From positions 124,001-188,000 of the forward strand of contig NZ_JOID01000001.1 in assembly GCF_000719865.1 (NCBI RefSeq): a stretch of 64,000 nucleotides of DNA. Direction: 5' to 3'. Origin of the DNA: Streptomyces albus subsp. albus. GTDB taxonomy: Bacteria > Actinomycetota > Actinomycetes > Streptomycetales > Streptomycetaceae. The position numbers and the translations under genes are program-made. Below the pieces are notes generated by a model. That model worked only from the letters and a program-made list of their open reading frames with translations. It searched no databases and was not told the origin of the DNA. The stretch's first letter is position 1. Each line of letters begins with the position of its first letter. Positions 34,154 to 41,324 of the stretch are shown piece after piece.

Positions 34154-34528
34154 TCAGTCGTACGCCTCGCCGCCTGGCGAAGGAACGGCCGCGAGGGCAC
34201 AGTTCGGTGCCCGAAGCTCCTGGCCCGGGGGTGATCGCCGGGCCGGCGGTTTCCGTGCCACCCCGCCCTCGTCTTCGGCTTCGGCTTCGGCTTCGGCTTC
34301 GGCTTCGTCCGAGGGTTCCCGCGGTCTCAGGAGACGTACGACGGCTGCGTTCCCCGCCGTGTGCTGCAACAGGTCCAGACGCGTGACGACGTTGCTCTCG
34401 GGAGCGGACCGCGCGATGCTCCCGCCCGTCCCCGAGCCGGTGCCGGCGTCCGGCGGCGCAGCGGCCGTCGAGCACCCGCCGTCGGCGCCTTCTCCTCCCG
34501 GCCCGTCGGCCGGCTGCTCTGCGGACAT
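34154..34528 (-). CDS. small LQ-AGNAAV-motif protein
   Basis: 124 aa. Disordered Gly/Ala-rich start, then RLDLLQHTAGNAAVVRLLR, a clear AGNAAV motif. An acidic (Glu-Ala)n tract, encoded by a hexanucleotide repeat at 34273-34307, is followed by a basic Pro-Arg tail. The AGNAAV motif links it to proteins found near extracellular contractile injection systems, although none is visible in this window. Start ATG 34528 with GGTGGGGGG upstream. Immediately upstream of the 578-aa gene, probably the same transcript. Confidence 0.65.
   Translation of the reverse strand: MSAEQPADGPGGEGADGGCSTAAAPPDAGTGSGTGGSIARSAPESNVVTRLDLLQHTAGNAAVVRLLRPREPSDEAEAEAEAEAEDEGGVARKPPARRSPPGQELRAPNCALAAVPSPGGEAYD
34273..34307. 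repeat. hexanucleotide repeat (CTTCGG)5
   Basis: Five perfect CTTCGG units (34273-34302) plus a partial sixth, encoding Glu-Ala repeats on the minus strand within the 124-aa gene. Length changes by whole units would keep the frame. Confidence 0.9.
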
Positions 34529-34637
34529 CCCCCCACCTTGCACCCCGCCGCCGGTCATTCGCGAGAAGGATGTGGGGCCGCACCCACGCCCATGAGGATG
34601 ACTCCAACACCAGTTCGACACCTGGAAGGGACAAGCC

Positions 34638-35933
34638 TTGCGCATCACCCGACTCGTCGGAATCATCCTCGGCGCCACGCTGTTAACAGCCACCGCGGTG
34701 CCGGCGGCAGCGGCCGAGACCGCCTCGCCGACGGCCGAGTCCTTGGACCGTGGCGCTCTGCGCACCACGCTGGCCGCCGTCCACGAAGCCGGCATGTACG
34801 GCAGCTACTCGTCCGTTCGCGAGAGGGCTGAGCGGTGGACCGGCGCGGCCGGGCTCGCCGACGTGGACACCGGGCGTCCCGTCCGGCCCGGCATGCGACA
34901 CCGCGTGGGCAGCATCACCAAGACGTTCACCGCTGTCGCGGTACTCCAGCAGGTGGAACGCGGCCGGATCCGGCTCGACGCGCCCGTCGCCGACTACCTC
35001 CCGGACCTGATCCCCGGGGGACGGGGCCGCGACGTGACCGTGCGGATGCTCCTCAACCACACCAGCGGCATCGGCGACTACGTCCTGGGCGCCTTCCCTT
35101 CCCTCGCCGAGAACTCCGCCGCCAGCCTTGACGAAGGACGCTTCCGTTCCATCCGGCCGGAAGAACTGGTGCGGCTCGGTCTGGCGGCCCCCGCCACGGG
35201 ACGGCCCGGCGAACAGCCGGGGTCGTACTCCAACACCAACTACGTGATCGCCGGCCTGCTCCTGGAGAAGGTCACCGGCCGGGACGCGGGGACGTACATC
35301 ACCCGCCACGTCATCGACCGGGCCGGGCTGCGCGCCACCTCCTACCCCCGCACCCCGTACATCAAGGGCCCGCACTCCCGGATGTACGAGTCGTTCCACG
35401 GCCTGATCGACCCACCGCGCGACTACAGCGTCTACGACATGTCCTGGGCGTCCACCGCGGGCTCGCTCATCTCGACGACCGACGACCTGAACCGCTTCTA
35501 CCGCGCCCTGCTGACCGGCAGGCTGATCGGACCCGCCGCCCTGGACGAGATGCTGCGCACGGTCCCCGTCGCGGCCGGCCCCGCCCACATCGACTACGGC
35601 CTCGGCATCTACGTGCTCGACCTGCCCGGCTGCGGCCGCTTCTGGGGCCACGACGGAGCGGTCTTCGGTGCCGGCACGATCGCCCTGTCCAGCCGCGACG
35701 GCAAGCGCCAGTTCGCCCTGGGCCTGAACCTCATGAAGTACCAGCGCCTCAACGAGGACGGGACCGCCCTGGAACCGAGCCCGATCGACGACGCCGTCAA
35801 CGAACACCTCGTCCAGGCCCTCTGCCGGACCCCGGAGTCCCGTGAAGCGGCGACCGCGGACGCCCGGCACCTGCTCCCCCGGGGACTGCCCGGCACGGAC
35901 CTCTCCTCCGGTGAGTGGGCCACCCGCCGCTGA
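34638..35933 (+). CDS. secreted class C-like serine beta-lactamase / DD-peptidase family hydrolase
   Basis: 431 aa with a Sec signal at about 1-27 (RLVGIILGATLLTATAVPAAAA). Catalytic triad motifs are in order: S92-I-T-K95, Y197-S-N199, and H338-D-G in the KTG position. The protein thus belongs to the class C beta-lactamase/esterase/D-alanyl-D-alanine carboxypeptidase family acting outside the membrane. The first codon is TTG at 34638, with GGAAGGG eight bases upstream; no ATG/GTG gives a full signal peptide. The beta-lactam versus peptide or ester substrate cannot be told from sequence. Confidence 0.88.
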   Translation: MRITRLVGIILGATLLTATAVPAAAAETASPTAESLDRGALRTTLAAVHEAGMYGSYSSVRERAERWTGAAGLADVDTGRPVRPGMRHRVGSITKTFTAVAVLQQVERGRIRLDAPVADYLPDLIPGGRGRDVTVRMLLNHTSGIGDYVLGAFPSLAENSAASLDEGRFRSIRPEELVRLGLAAPATGRPGEQPGSYSNTNYVIAGLLLEKVTGRDAGTYITRHVIDRAGLRATSYPRTPYIKGPHSRMYESFHGLIDPPRDYSVYDMSWASTAGSLISTTDDLNRFYRALLTGRLIGPAALDEMLRTVPVAAGPAHIDYGLGIYVLDLPGCGRFWGHDGAVFGAGTIALSSRDGKRQFALGLNLMKYQRLNEDGTALEPSPIDDAVNEHLVQALCRTPESREAATADARHLLPRGLPGTDLSSGEWATRR

Positions 35934-35939
35934 GCCCGG

Positions 35940-35983
35940 GCCCGTCCGCGCCGCACGCATGGGCACAGCCCTTCCGGACGGGC
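35940..35983. terminator. possible terminator stem between convergent genes
   Basis: GCCCGTCCG (35940-35948) pairs with CGGACGGGC (35975-35983) with a 26-nt loop. It lies between the beta-lactamase-like gene and the minus-strand small gene. Long loop, so modest confidence. Confidence 0.4.
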
Positions 35984-35987
35984 AGGG

Positions 35988-36218
35988 CTATGCCTTCCGG
36001 TCGGCGCGGACGGCGTTGCGGTCGAAGATCTCCCGCAGCCGGTCCACGTCACCGGGCCCGCCGGCCCCGCGCTTGGGGAGCAGCGCGACCCCCACCGCGC
36101 TCTTGTCCCGGCTCAGCGCCACGAAGAGGTTCGCCGTCTCCACATACCGGGGGTAGAGCTCCCAGCCCAGCCGCGATTCCCCGTTCGTCACGGCGACGCG
36201 CACGCCGTCGTCGCTCAC
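35988..36218 (-). CDS. small unknown protein, possible downstream half of a frameshifted gene
   Basis: 76 aa from GTG 36218: VSDDGVRVAVTNGESRLGWE, then YPRYVETANLFVALSRDK and a C-terminal charged stretch RLREIFDRNAVRADRKA. It overlaps the stop of the 32-codon ORF upstream (GTGA) and has no ribosome site of its own. One extra or missing base near 36220 would join the two parts into one ~108-aa protein. No family recognised. Confidence 0.55.
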   Translation of the reverse strand: MSDDGVRVAVTNGESRLGWELYPRYVETANLFVALSRDKSAVGVALLPKRGAGGPGDVDRLREIFDRNAVRADRKA

Positions 36219-36313
36219 CGTGGCTGCCGGGCTCGCAGAGCTTCCCCGAAGTCCTTGGCGGCGGGGGCGAAGACCAGTTCCACCGACTGCGCCACGTCCT
36301 GCTTCTCGGTCAC
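36215..36313 (-). CDS. 32-codon ORF upstream of the 76-aa gene
   Basis: GTG 36313 with GGGAGGG just upstream gives VTEKQDVAQSVELVFAPAAK, then DFGEALRARQPR and a stop. Its own ribosome site is better than that of the downstream part, and its amphipathic helical sequence looks like a real N-terminus rather than noise. It may be the true start of a single gene broken by a frameshift, or a short leader peptide for coupled translation. Confidence 0.5.
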   Translation of the reverse strand: MTEKQDVAQSVELVFAPAAKDFGEALRARQPR

Positions 36314-36497
36314 GGACCCTCCCGATCGGATGTTCTGCCGGATCCTGGGCCCTCGCCCGCCGCGGCCCGCACCCGGCTCCGGCCTGGTCCGGCCCCGTCC
36401 GGTCCGCACCAGGAGGGGCGGGACCGCCCTGCAGGTACGCGGCCGCCGCCGGCTGGAGCTCCCGCCCGCCGGCGGCGGTGAAGGGTGCGCAATCCCC

Positions 36498-36527
36498 TTG
36501 TCCCGGCGGCCGGGTTCCGATTATCGT
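36498..36527 (+). promoter_or_regulatory. possible promoter of pnuC-nadR
   Basis: TTGTCC at 36498-36503 and TATCGT at 36522-36527 with 18-bp spacing; the expected start is about 20 bp before pnuC. Neither hexamer is perfect. Confidence 0.35.
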
Positions 36528-36554
36528 CATTCTGACACTTAAGGAGGTCGCCGC

Positions 36555-37277
36555 GTGGACATCGCGGACCTGCTCGCTCCCCTCCAGCAGCCTCTCTTCA
36601 CCGCACTGGAGACCCCCGTCAGCTGGGTGGAGGTGCTGGGCTTCGGCAGCGGGGCGCTGTGCGTCTGGCTCGTGGCCCGTCAGCACATCGCCAACTGGCC
36701 GATCGGCATCGCCAACAACCTGTTCTTCATCCTCTTGTTCACAGGCGCGGGGCTGTACGCGGACGCCGGGCTGCAAATCGTCTACATCGCGCTGGCGGTG
36801 TACGGCTGGCGGGCCTGGGTGACCGGCGGCCCGGAGCAGGCCTCGGGACGCCTGCCGGTGAGCCGTACGGGGATCCGTACCTGGTGGGTCCTGGGGTCCG
36901 CCGCGCTCACCGGCACCGTGCTGCTGACCCTGCTGCTGGACCGGGCCACCGACTCCACCGTGCCGTTCTGGGACGCGCTGACCACCGCCCTGTCGCTGGC
37001 CGCTACCTACGGGCAGTGCCGGAAGAAGGTCGAGTCCTGGTATCTGTGGATCGCCGCCGACATCGTCTACGTCCCCCTCTATGCCTACAAGGGGCTGTAC
37101 CTCACCGCGCTGCTCTACCTGGGCTTCATGGCCCTGTGCGTGCTGGGGCTGCGCAACTGGCGGCGTGAACTGAACGCGTCCGAGGTCGCGTTGGGGCCGG
37201 CGGGACCAGTGGGGCCTGCGGGTCCGAAGGGCCCGACGGGTCCGACGAGTCCGGGGCCGGTGGAGGCCGCGGCGTGA
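36555..37277 (+). CDS. pnuC: PnuC nicotinamide riboside transporter with collagen-like tail
   Basis: 240 aa, PnuC family importer of nicotinamide riboside by facilitated diffusion. Hydrophobic helices are separated by the conserved NWPIGIANNLFFILLFTGAG (substrate region), LYADAGLQIVYIALAVYGW, and later SWYLWIAADIVYVPLYAYKG. The C-terminal ~25 residues, after the last membrane helix, are Gly-Pro-X repeats (GPAGPVGPAGPKGPTGPTSP), which are not part of the family. GTG at 36555 with AAGGAGGT. The stop overlaps the nadR start by 4 bp. Confidence 0.93.
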   Translation: MDIADLLAPLQQPLFTALETPVSWVEVLGFGSGALCVWLVARQHIANWPIGIANNLFFILLFTGAGLYADAGLQIVYIALAVYGWRAWVTGGPEQASGRLPVSRTGIRTWWVLGSAALTGTVLLTLLLDRATDSTVPFWDALTTALSLAATYGQCRKKVESWYLWIAADIVYVPLYAYKGLYLTALLYLGFMALCVLGLRNWRRELNASEVALGPAGPVGPAGPKGPTGPTSPGPVEAAA

Positions 37278-38491
37278 GCACATACCAGGGCACGGACCAG
37301 GGCACGGGCGAAGACACATGCGGAGGTGCGACCGGAGGGGACGCCTCCCCGATCCGCACGGCCGACGGCACGGAGAGCCGTACGGGTGTCCGTACGGGCG
37401 GCCGCGAACCCCGGTACGGGCACGGGCTCGTGCTCGGCAAGTTCTATCCGCCGCACGCCGGCCACCACCATCTGGTGCGCAGCGCCGCCGCGCGCTGCCA
37501 CCGGCTCACCGTGCTGGTCTGCGCCTCCTCCGTGGAGTCGGTCCCGCTCGCGGAGCGGGTGGCATGGATGCGCGCGGTGCACCCGGAGCAGCACATCGAG
37601 GTGGTCGGCGCCGTGGACGACGTGCCCGTCGACTACTCCGACCCCGCCGTCTGGGACGCGCACATGGCGGTCTTCCGGGCCGCCGTCCCGGACCGCGTCG
37701 ACGCCGTCTTCACCTCGGAGGCGTACGGGGCCGAACTCGGCCGCCGCTTCGGGGCGGTGGCGGTGACCGTGGACGCCGACCGCACCGCGCACCCGGTCTC
37801 CGGTACGGCTGTCCGTGCGGACCCGGCCGGCTGCTGGCCCCACCTGGCCGCCCCGGTGCGCGCGGCGCTGGCCCGCCGGGTGGTCGTGGTGGGCGCGGAG
37901 TCCACGGGCACCACCACCACGGCCCGCGCCCTGGCCGGGCACTACCGGGCCCGTGGCGGGGTCTGGGCGGAGACCCGGTGGGTGCCGGAGTACGGGCGCC
38001 GGTTCAGTGCCGAGAAGATCGCGCGGCTGCGTGCGGCGAGGCCGGACGCGGACTTCGGCGAAGTGACCTGGGAATCGGCCGAGTTCGAACTGATCGCCGA
38101 ACGGCAGTCGGCGGAGGAGGACGCTGCGGCGGGCGCCGGCTCCCCCGTCCTCTTCTGCGACACCGACGCCTTGGCCACCACCATCTGGCACGAGCGCTAT
38201 CTGGGCGGCCGCAGCCCGGCGGTCGAGGCCGTCGCGGCCCGGGGCCGTCGGCATCTGTGGCTGCTCACCGACCACACGGGCGTCCCCTTCGAGGACGACG
38301 GGCTGCGCGACGGCGAACACCTGCGCGCCTGGATGACCGGCCGGTTCCGTACCGAACTCACCCGGCGCGGCCTGCCCCACCTGCTGCTCACCGGCCCGCC
38401 CGAGGAACGGCTGCGCACGGCCGTGGCGGCGGTCGACGAACTGCTGGCGTGCGGCTGGCACTTCACGGACCCGCTGCCGGAACGGGGGTGA
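37274..38491 (+). CDS. nadR: NadR-like bifunctional NMN adenylyltransferase / nicotinamide riboside kinase
   Basis: 405 aa. Residues 1-50 are a low-complexity leader. The adenylyltransferase domain follows, with VLGKFYPPHAGHHHLVRSAA (GxFxPxHxGH motif), then the C-terminal kinase domain starting VVVVGAESTGTTTTARALAG. It should phosphorylate nicotinamide riboside taken up by PnuC and adenylate the NMN to NAD. There is no HTH domain, unlike enteric NadR. The Walker A reads GAESTGTT, lacking the usual lysine. GTGA overlap with pnuC proves operon coupling. Confidence 0.92.
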   Translation: MSTYQGTDQGTGEDTCGGATGGDASPIRTADGTESRTGVRTGGREPRYGHGLVLGKFYPPHAGHHHLVRSAAARCHRLTVLVCASSVESVPLAERVAWMRAVHPEQHIEVVGAVDDVPVDYSDPAVWDAHMAVFRAAVPDRVDAVFTSEAYGAELGRRFGAVAVTVDADRTAHPVSGTAVRADPAGCWPHLAAPVRAALARRVVVVGAESTGTTTTARALAGHYRARGGVWAETRWVPEYGRRFSAEKIARLRAARPDADFGEVTWESAEFELIAERQSAEEDAAAGAGSPVLFCDTDALATTIWHERYLGGRSPAVEAVAARGRRHLWLLTDHTGVPFEDDGLRDGEHLRAWMTGRFRTELTRRGLPHLLLTGPPEERLRTAVAAVDELLACGWHFTDPLPERG

Positions 38492-38570
38492 ACGGCGAGC
38501 CGCGTCACCTCCTCCGCGGAGACGTGGGCGCTGGGGCGGGCGCCGACGCCTGACACGCCCCCGGCCCGTC

Positions 38571-39170
38571 TCACCGCCCTTCGGCCCCTCCGTCCCAGCG
38601 CATAAGGTTCTGGTACAGCTCCCCCTGTTCGATGGCGTCGTCCAGCGCGTTGTGCGTATGGGGGCGCGAGGACAGCAGGTGGGACGGCATGGAGCGCTTC
38701 GTGGACTCGCTGACCGGGGTGCCCGCCTTGGCGGCGTAGAGCGTCTTGATGTCCACGCAGCGGGAGTGCCCGAACGGCGATCCGCCGGTGGCGAAGCGCA
38801 TGAAGTACCAGTACATCCACATCCAGTCGTATCCCAGCGGATACGCGATGAACACCGGTGTGGCCTCCAGCTCGCGGGACACCGAGGCGAGCCACGCCGC
38901 CGCCCCGTTCATGGCCCGCTCGGGGTCCTGCCCCTCGCGGGCCAGACGGTCGCGGTCCAGGCCGCCGACCGCCAGCGCCTGCGGATCGTAGGTGTCGCTG
39001 ATCGGCTTCAGCTCGGCGTAGAACGTGCGCTCCGCCGGATCGAGCGGCTTGAACGCCGTCCCGTCGTGGACACCGGCCACCGCGAGGCCGAAGCTCGACA
39101 TGGAGAACGGGCCGGGCACCGGGCCGTCCGCCTCCACATCGGCTGATACGTAGAACTCAGCTTTCGCCAT
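38571..39170 (-). CDS. DEDDh-type 3'-5' exoribonuclease-like protein
   Basis: 199 aa. The first acidic motif YVSADVEADGPVPGPFSM is at about 7-24. A second acidic region is in the middle (around PLGYDWMWMYWYFMR, after FIAYP). The HxxxxD ending THNALDDAIEQGELY matches DEDDh exonucleases, close to the Rv2179c-like oligoribonuclease group. It likely degrades RNA from the 3' end in the cytoplasm. The ATG at 39170 is the first in frame. It lies 37 bp after two small unknown genes on the same strand. Confidence 0.85.
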   Translation of the reverse strand: MAKAEFYVSADVEADGPVPGPFSMSSFGLAVAGVHDGTAFKPLDPAERTFYAELKPISDTYDPQALAVGGLDRDRLAREGQDPERAMNGAAAWLASVSRELEATPVFIAYPLGYDWMWMYWYFMRFATGGSPFGHSRCVDIKTLYAAKAGTPVSESTKRSMPSHLLSSRPHTHNALDDAIEQGELYQNLMRWDGGAEGR

Positions 39171-39207
39171 ATCTTGTCCGTCCTGTTGCGTTCATCCGTG
39201 CCACTCC

Positions 39208-39549
39208 TCAGTCCGTGCCGGGCGGTGGCGGCAACTGCGCCGTCACGGTCAGTCCGGCGTGGGCGGCAGCGTCCAGAATGGCCCCCCGCAGTTCCTCGAT
39301 CCGCTCCGAGGGCAGCGGGTCGCCGTCCTGACAGGTGAGATCGACAAGCCAGTCGTCGTCGTCATAGCGCCACAGCTTCAGCCGCACCCGGCCACCCTGT
39401 TCTTTGGAGCGCAACTCCCGGACACCGAGTTCCTGGTCCCAGTCGTCGCTGACGCGGCCGCGGGGCCTGAGCCCCACCCGCTCCCGGAACTCCTTGAGCC
39501 CCCCTCGGGCGAACTCGCCCCTCATCCGGACACTCAACTGGTGCCTCAC
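39208..39549 (-). CDS. small unknown protein, possible immunity-type partner
   Basis: 113 aa, N-terminal MRHQLSVRMRGEF, then a beta-rich core with RVRLKLWRYDDDDWLVDLTC and a C-terminal helix EELRGAILDAAAH. Not recognised. The ATG overlaps the stop of the 118-aa gene by 4 bp, so the two products probably act together. The compact acidic alpha-beta layout is like bacterial immunity proteins but that is only a shape argument. Confidence 0.6.
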   Translation of the reverse strand: MRHQLSVRMRGEFARGGLKEFRERVGLRPRGRVSDDWDQELGVRELRSKEQGGRVRLKLWRYDDDDWLVDLTCQDGDPLPSERIEELRGAILDAAAHAGLTVTAQLPPPPGTD

Positions 39550-39902
39550 TTCTCAGCGCCTCCCGGGCGGTTGATGATCCAATCACTGTCGCGGAAATGC
39601 GTCGAGATACCCGTGTGGCTTCTGTCCGGCGGGCCGTCCGAGGTGAACAGCGCCGGGGCGACCTCCCGGCCGAGTTTCTCCTCCCGGCCGCTCCTCCACT
39701 CCTCCAGCGCGGGGAACGACTCCTCCACCAGTTCCTTGACCACGAAGTTGTCCTTGGGGTGGATCACCCGCGCGGGCCGGTCGGACTCGGGCCGGTCACC
39801 CATCCACTCCTGGAGCCCGGCGAGCGCCTCGGGCGGCCGGCCGGCCAGGTCCTCCTCCCGCCCCGCCCCTTCCGGTGTTCCGGGCCGGCATGGAGACGCC
39901 AT
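39546..39902 (-). CDS. small unknown protein, possibly a toxin-domain remnant
   Basis: 118 aa. The middle is charged and helical (VVKELVEESFPALEEWRSGR). The end DRSHTGISTHFRDSDWIINR carries His and Asp residues like those of short nuclease or toxin C-terminal domains. The N-terminal 25 residues look like linker. It may be the surviving C-terminal domain of a larger toxin, with the coupled downstream gene as immunity. Function not established. Confidence 0.55.
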   Translation of the reverse strand: MASPCRPGTPEGAGREEDLAGRPPEALAGLQEWMGDRPESDRPARVIHPKDNFVVKELVEESFPALEEWRSGREEKLGREVAPALFTSDGPPDRSHTGISTHFRDSDWIINRPGGAEK

Positions 39903-40335
39903 AGCCCGAACTCGCCCCCCGGCAGCATCGGTTCGCCGTCAGAAGCCGATCATGAATTGCTTGAGGCTACTACGCCGAAGCCCCGGTGACGACGCCGTAC
40001 CCTGCTGCTCGGCGTCCTCGACGGCCTCCCCGGCACGGACACCGCGCCAGGCCGGCCCCGGCCACGGGGCCACTGCTGCGTCCAGCTGAGCCGGAGGCGG
40101 AGGAGCGCGGCGGGAGCCCGGGCAGCGGCACTCGGCCTCGAGGATGCCCGGGTCCCTGCGGACCGCACCGCTCCCGTACTCGTCCGTCGATTCCCGTCGG
40201 CGGACGAGGCACCGACCGGGACCGGACGGGCACCGTCCGCGAGTGTCCGCCGCGGGTATCGTCCGCCGGTGTCGTCCTGCGGCGGACGCATAATCAGTGG
40301 CCGCGACGCGGCGGGCGGCGGCACTCTTGCCGTCC
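39903..40335. other. intergenic gap (433 nt) upstream of the DUF4291 gene
   Basis: Divergent promoter region for the 118-aa gene and the DUF4291 gene. I find no reading frame with a plausible protein and no strong hairpin. Confidence 0.5.
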
Positions 40336-40971
40336 ATGGACCGACCCGAAAGACCCCTCCACGAGATCCGCGCCCTCCACACGGCGACGACCGTGACCGT
40401 CTATCAGGCCTACGACCCGCGCATCGGCCTGCCCGCGGCCCGCGAGGGGCGCTTCCCCGCGGCCTGGAAGCGGGACCGGATGACGTGGATCAAGCCGTCG
40501 TTCCTGTGGATGATGTACCGCTCCGGCTGGGGCACCAAGGAGGGGCAGCGGACCGTACTCGCCGTCGAGATCAGCCGCGAGGGCTTCGAGTGGGCCCTGC
40601 GCCACTCCTGCCTCTCCCACTACAAGCCCGGCGTCCACCCGGACCGCGACTCCTGGCGGCGCGAACTGCGCCGCGCGCCGGCGCGGGTGCAGTGGGATCC
40701 CGAACGGGATCTGCGGCTGCGGCCGTTGACGTACCGCTCACTGCAACTCGGCCTCGCGGGCGAGGCCACGCGCCGGTACGCGGACGCGTGGACGGTGTCC
40801 ATCACCGACGTCACCCCGCTCGCCCGGCGCATCCACGGCCTGGTGCGGGAGGGCGGTCTGGCCGCCGCCGCGCGGGAACTCCCCGCGGAGACCGTGTACG
40901 ACGCCGGCGACGAGCTCCTCGCCCCTCTGCGCCCCGGGCCGGCGCGTGCGGTGGCGCCGGAGACGACCTGA
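40336..40971 (+). CDS. DUF4291 protein
   Basis: 211 aa, DUF4291. Diagnostic segments are the opening EIRALHTATTVTVYQAYDPR, the highly conserved DRMTWIKPSFLWMMYRSGW, and ISREGFEWALRHSCLSH. The family has no known activity. The ATG at 40336 is chosen because the homology begins there. It is followed by a 353-bp gap before the yeh-type operon, so it is probably separate. Confidence 0.92.
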   Translation: MDRPERPLHEIRALHTATTVTVYQAYDPRIGLPAAREGRFPAAWKRDRMTWIKPSFLWMMYRSGWGTKEGQRTVLAVEISREGFEWALRHSCLSHYKPGVHPDRDSWRRELRRAPARVQWDPERDLRLRPLTYRSLQLGLAGEATRRYADAWTVSITDVTPLARRIHGLVREGGLAAAARELPAETVYDAGDELLAPLRPGPARAVAPETT

Positions 40972-41324
40972 ACCGAGGCTGTGGGGCGGCCGTTCTGGGC
41001 GTCACCAACCCTTGTAGCCGCGGTGATCGGGTTATCCAGGCTTCCCGTTCTCCTGTGACGGCGGAGCACGGCGTGGCGGCACAGGGTGCGCGGAGATCGC
41101 GCCTGTACCCGGCCGCTCCGGCACTCTCTCCGGGCCGGTCGGCGACCGTTCACGGCTCCCCGGGTGTCACTGTCAGTGCCCGGTCCTAGGGTGATGCCCA
41201 TTGATCGCCCGGGTCACCGAGCACGGGCGGAATCCACGCGTGTGCCCGCAGGGGTGACGTGTGCGCTGTTGCAGGTCGGAGCGGGGTCGGAGCAGGTCCG
41301 GCCGGGCCAAGGGGAGGGGCGCAA
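40972..41324. other. gap (353 nt) before the yeh-type operon
   Basis: No gene seen. It holds a possible promoter at 41164-41192 (listed separately), which would give a leader of about 125 nt for the five-gene operon, and a GGGGAGG ribosome site just before 41325. Confidence 0.5.
41164..41192 (+). promoter_or_regulatory. possible promoter of the yeh-type operon
   Basis: GTGTCA at 41164-41169 (4 of 6 to TTGACA) and TAGGGT at 41187-41192 (close to the streptomycete TAGGAT) with a 17-bp spacer. Confidence 0.4.
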
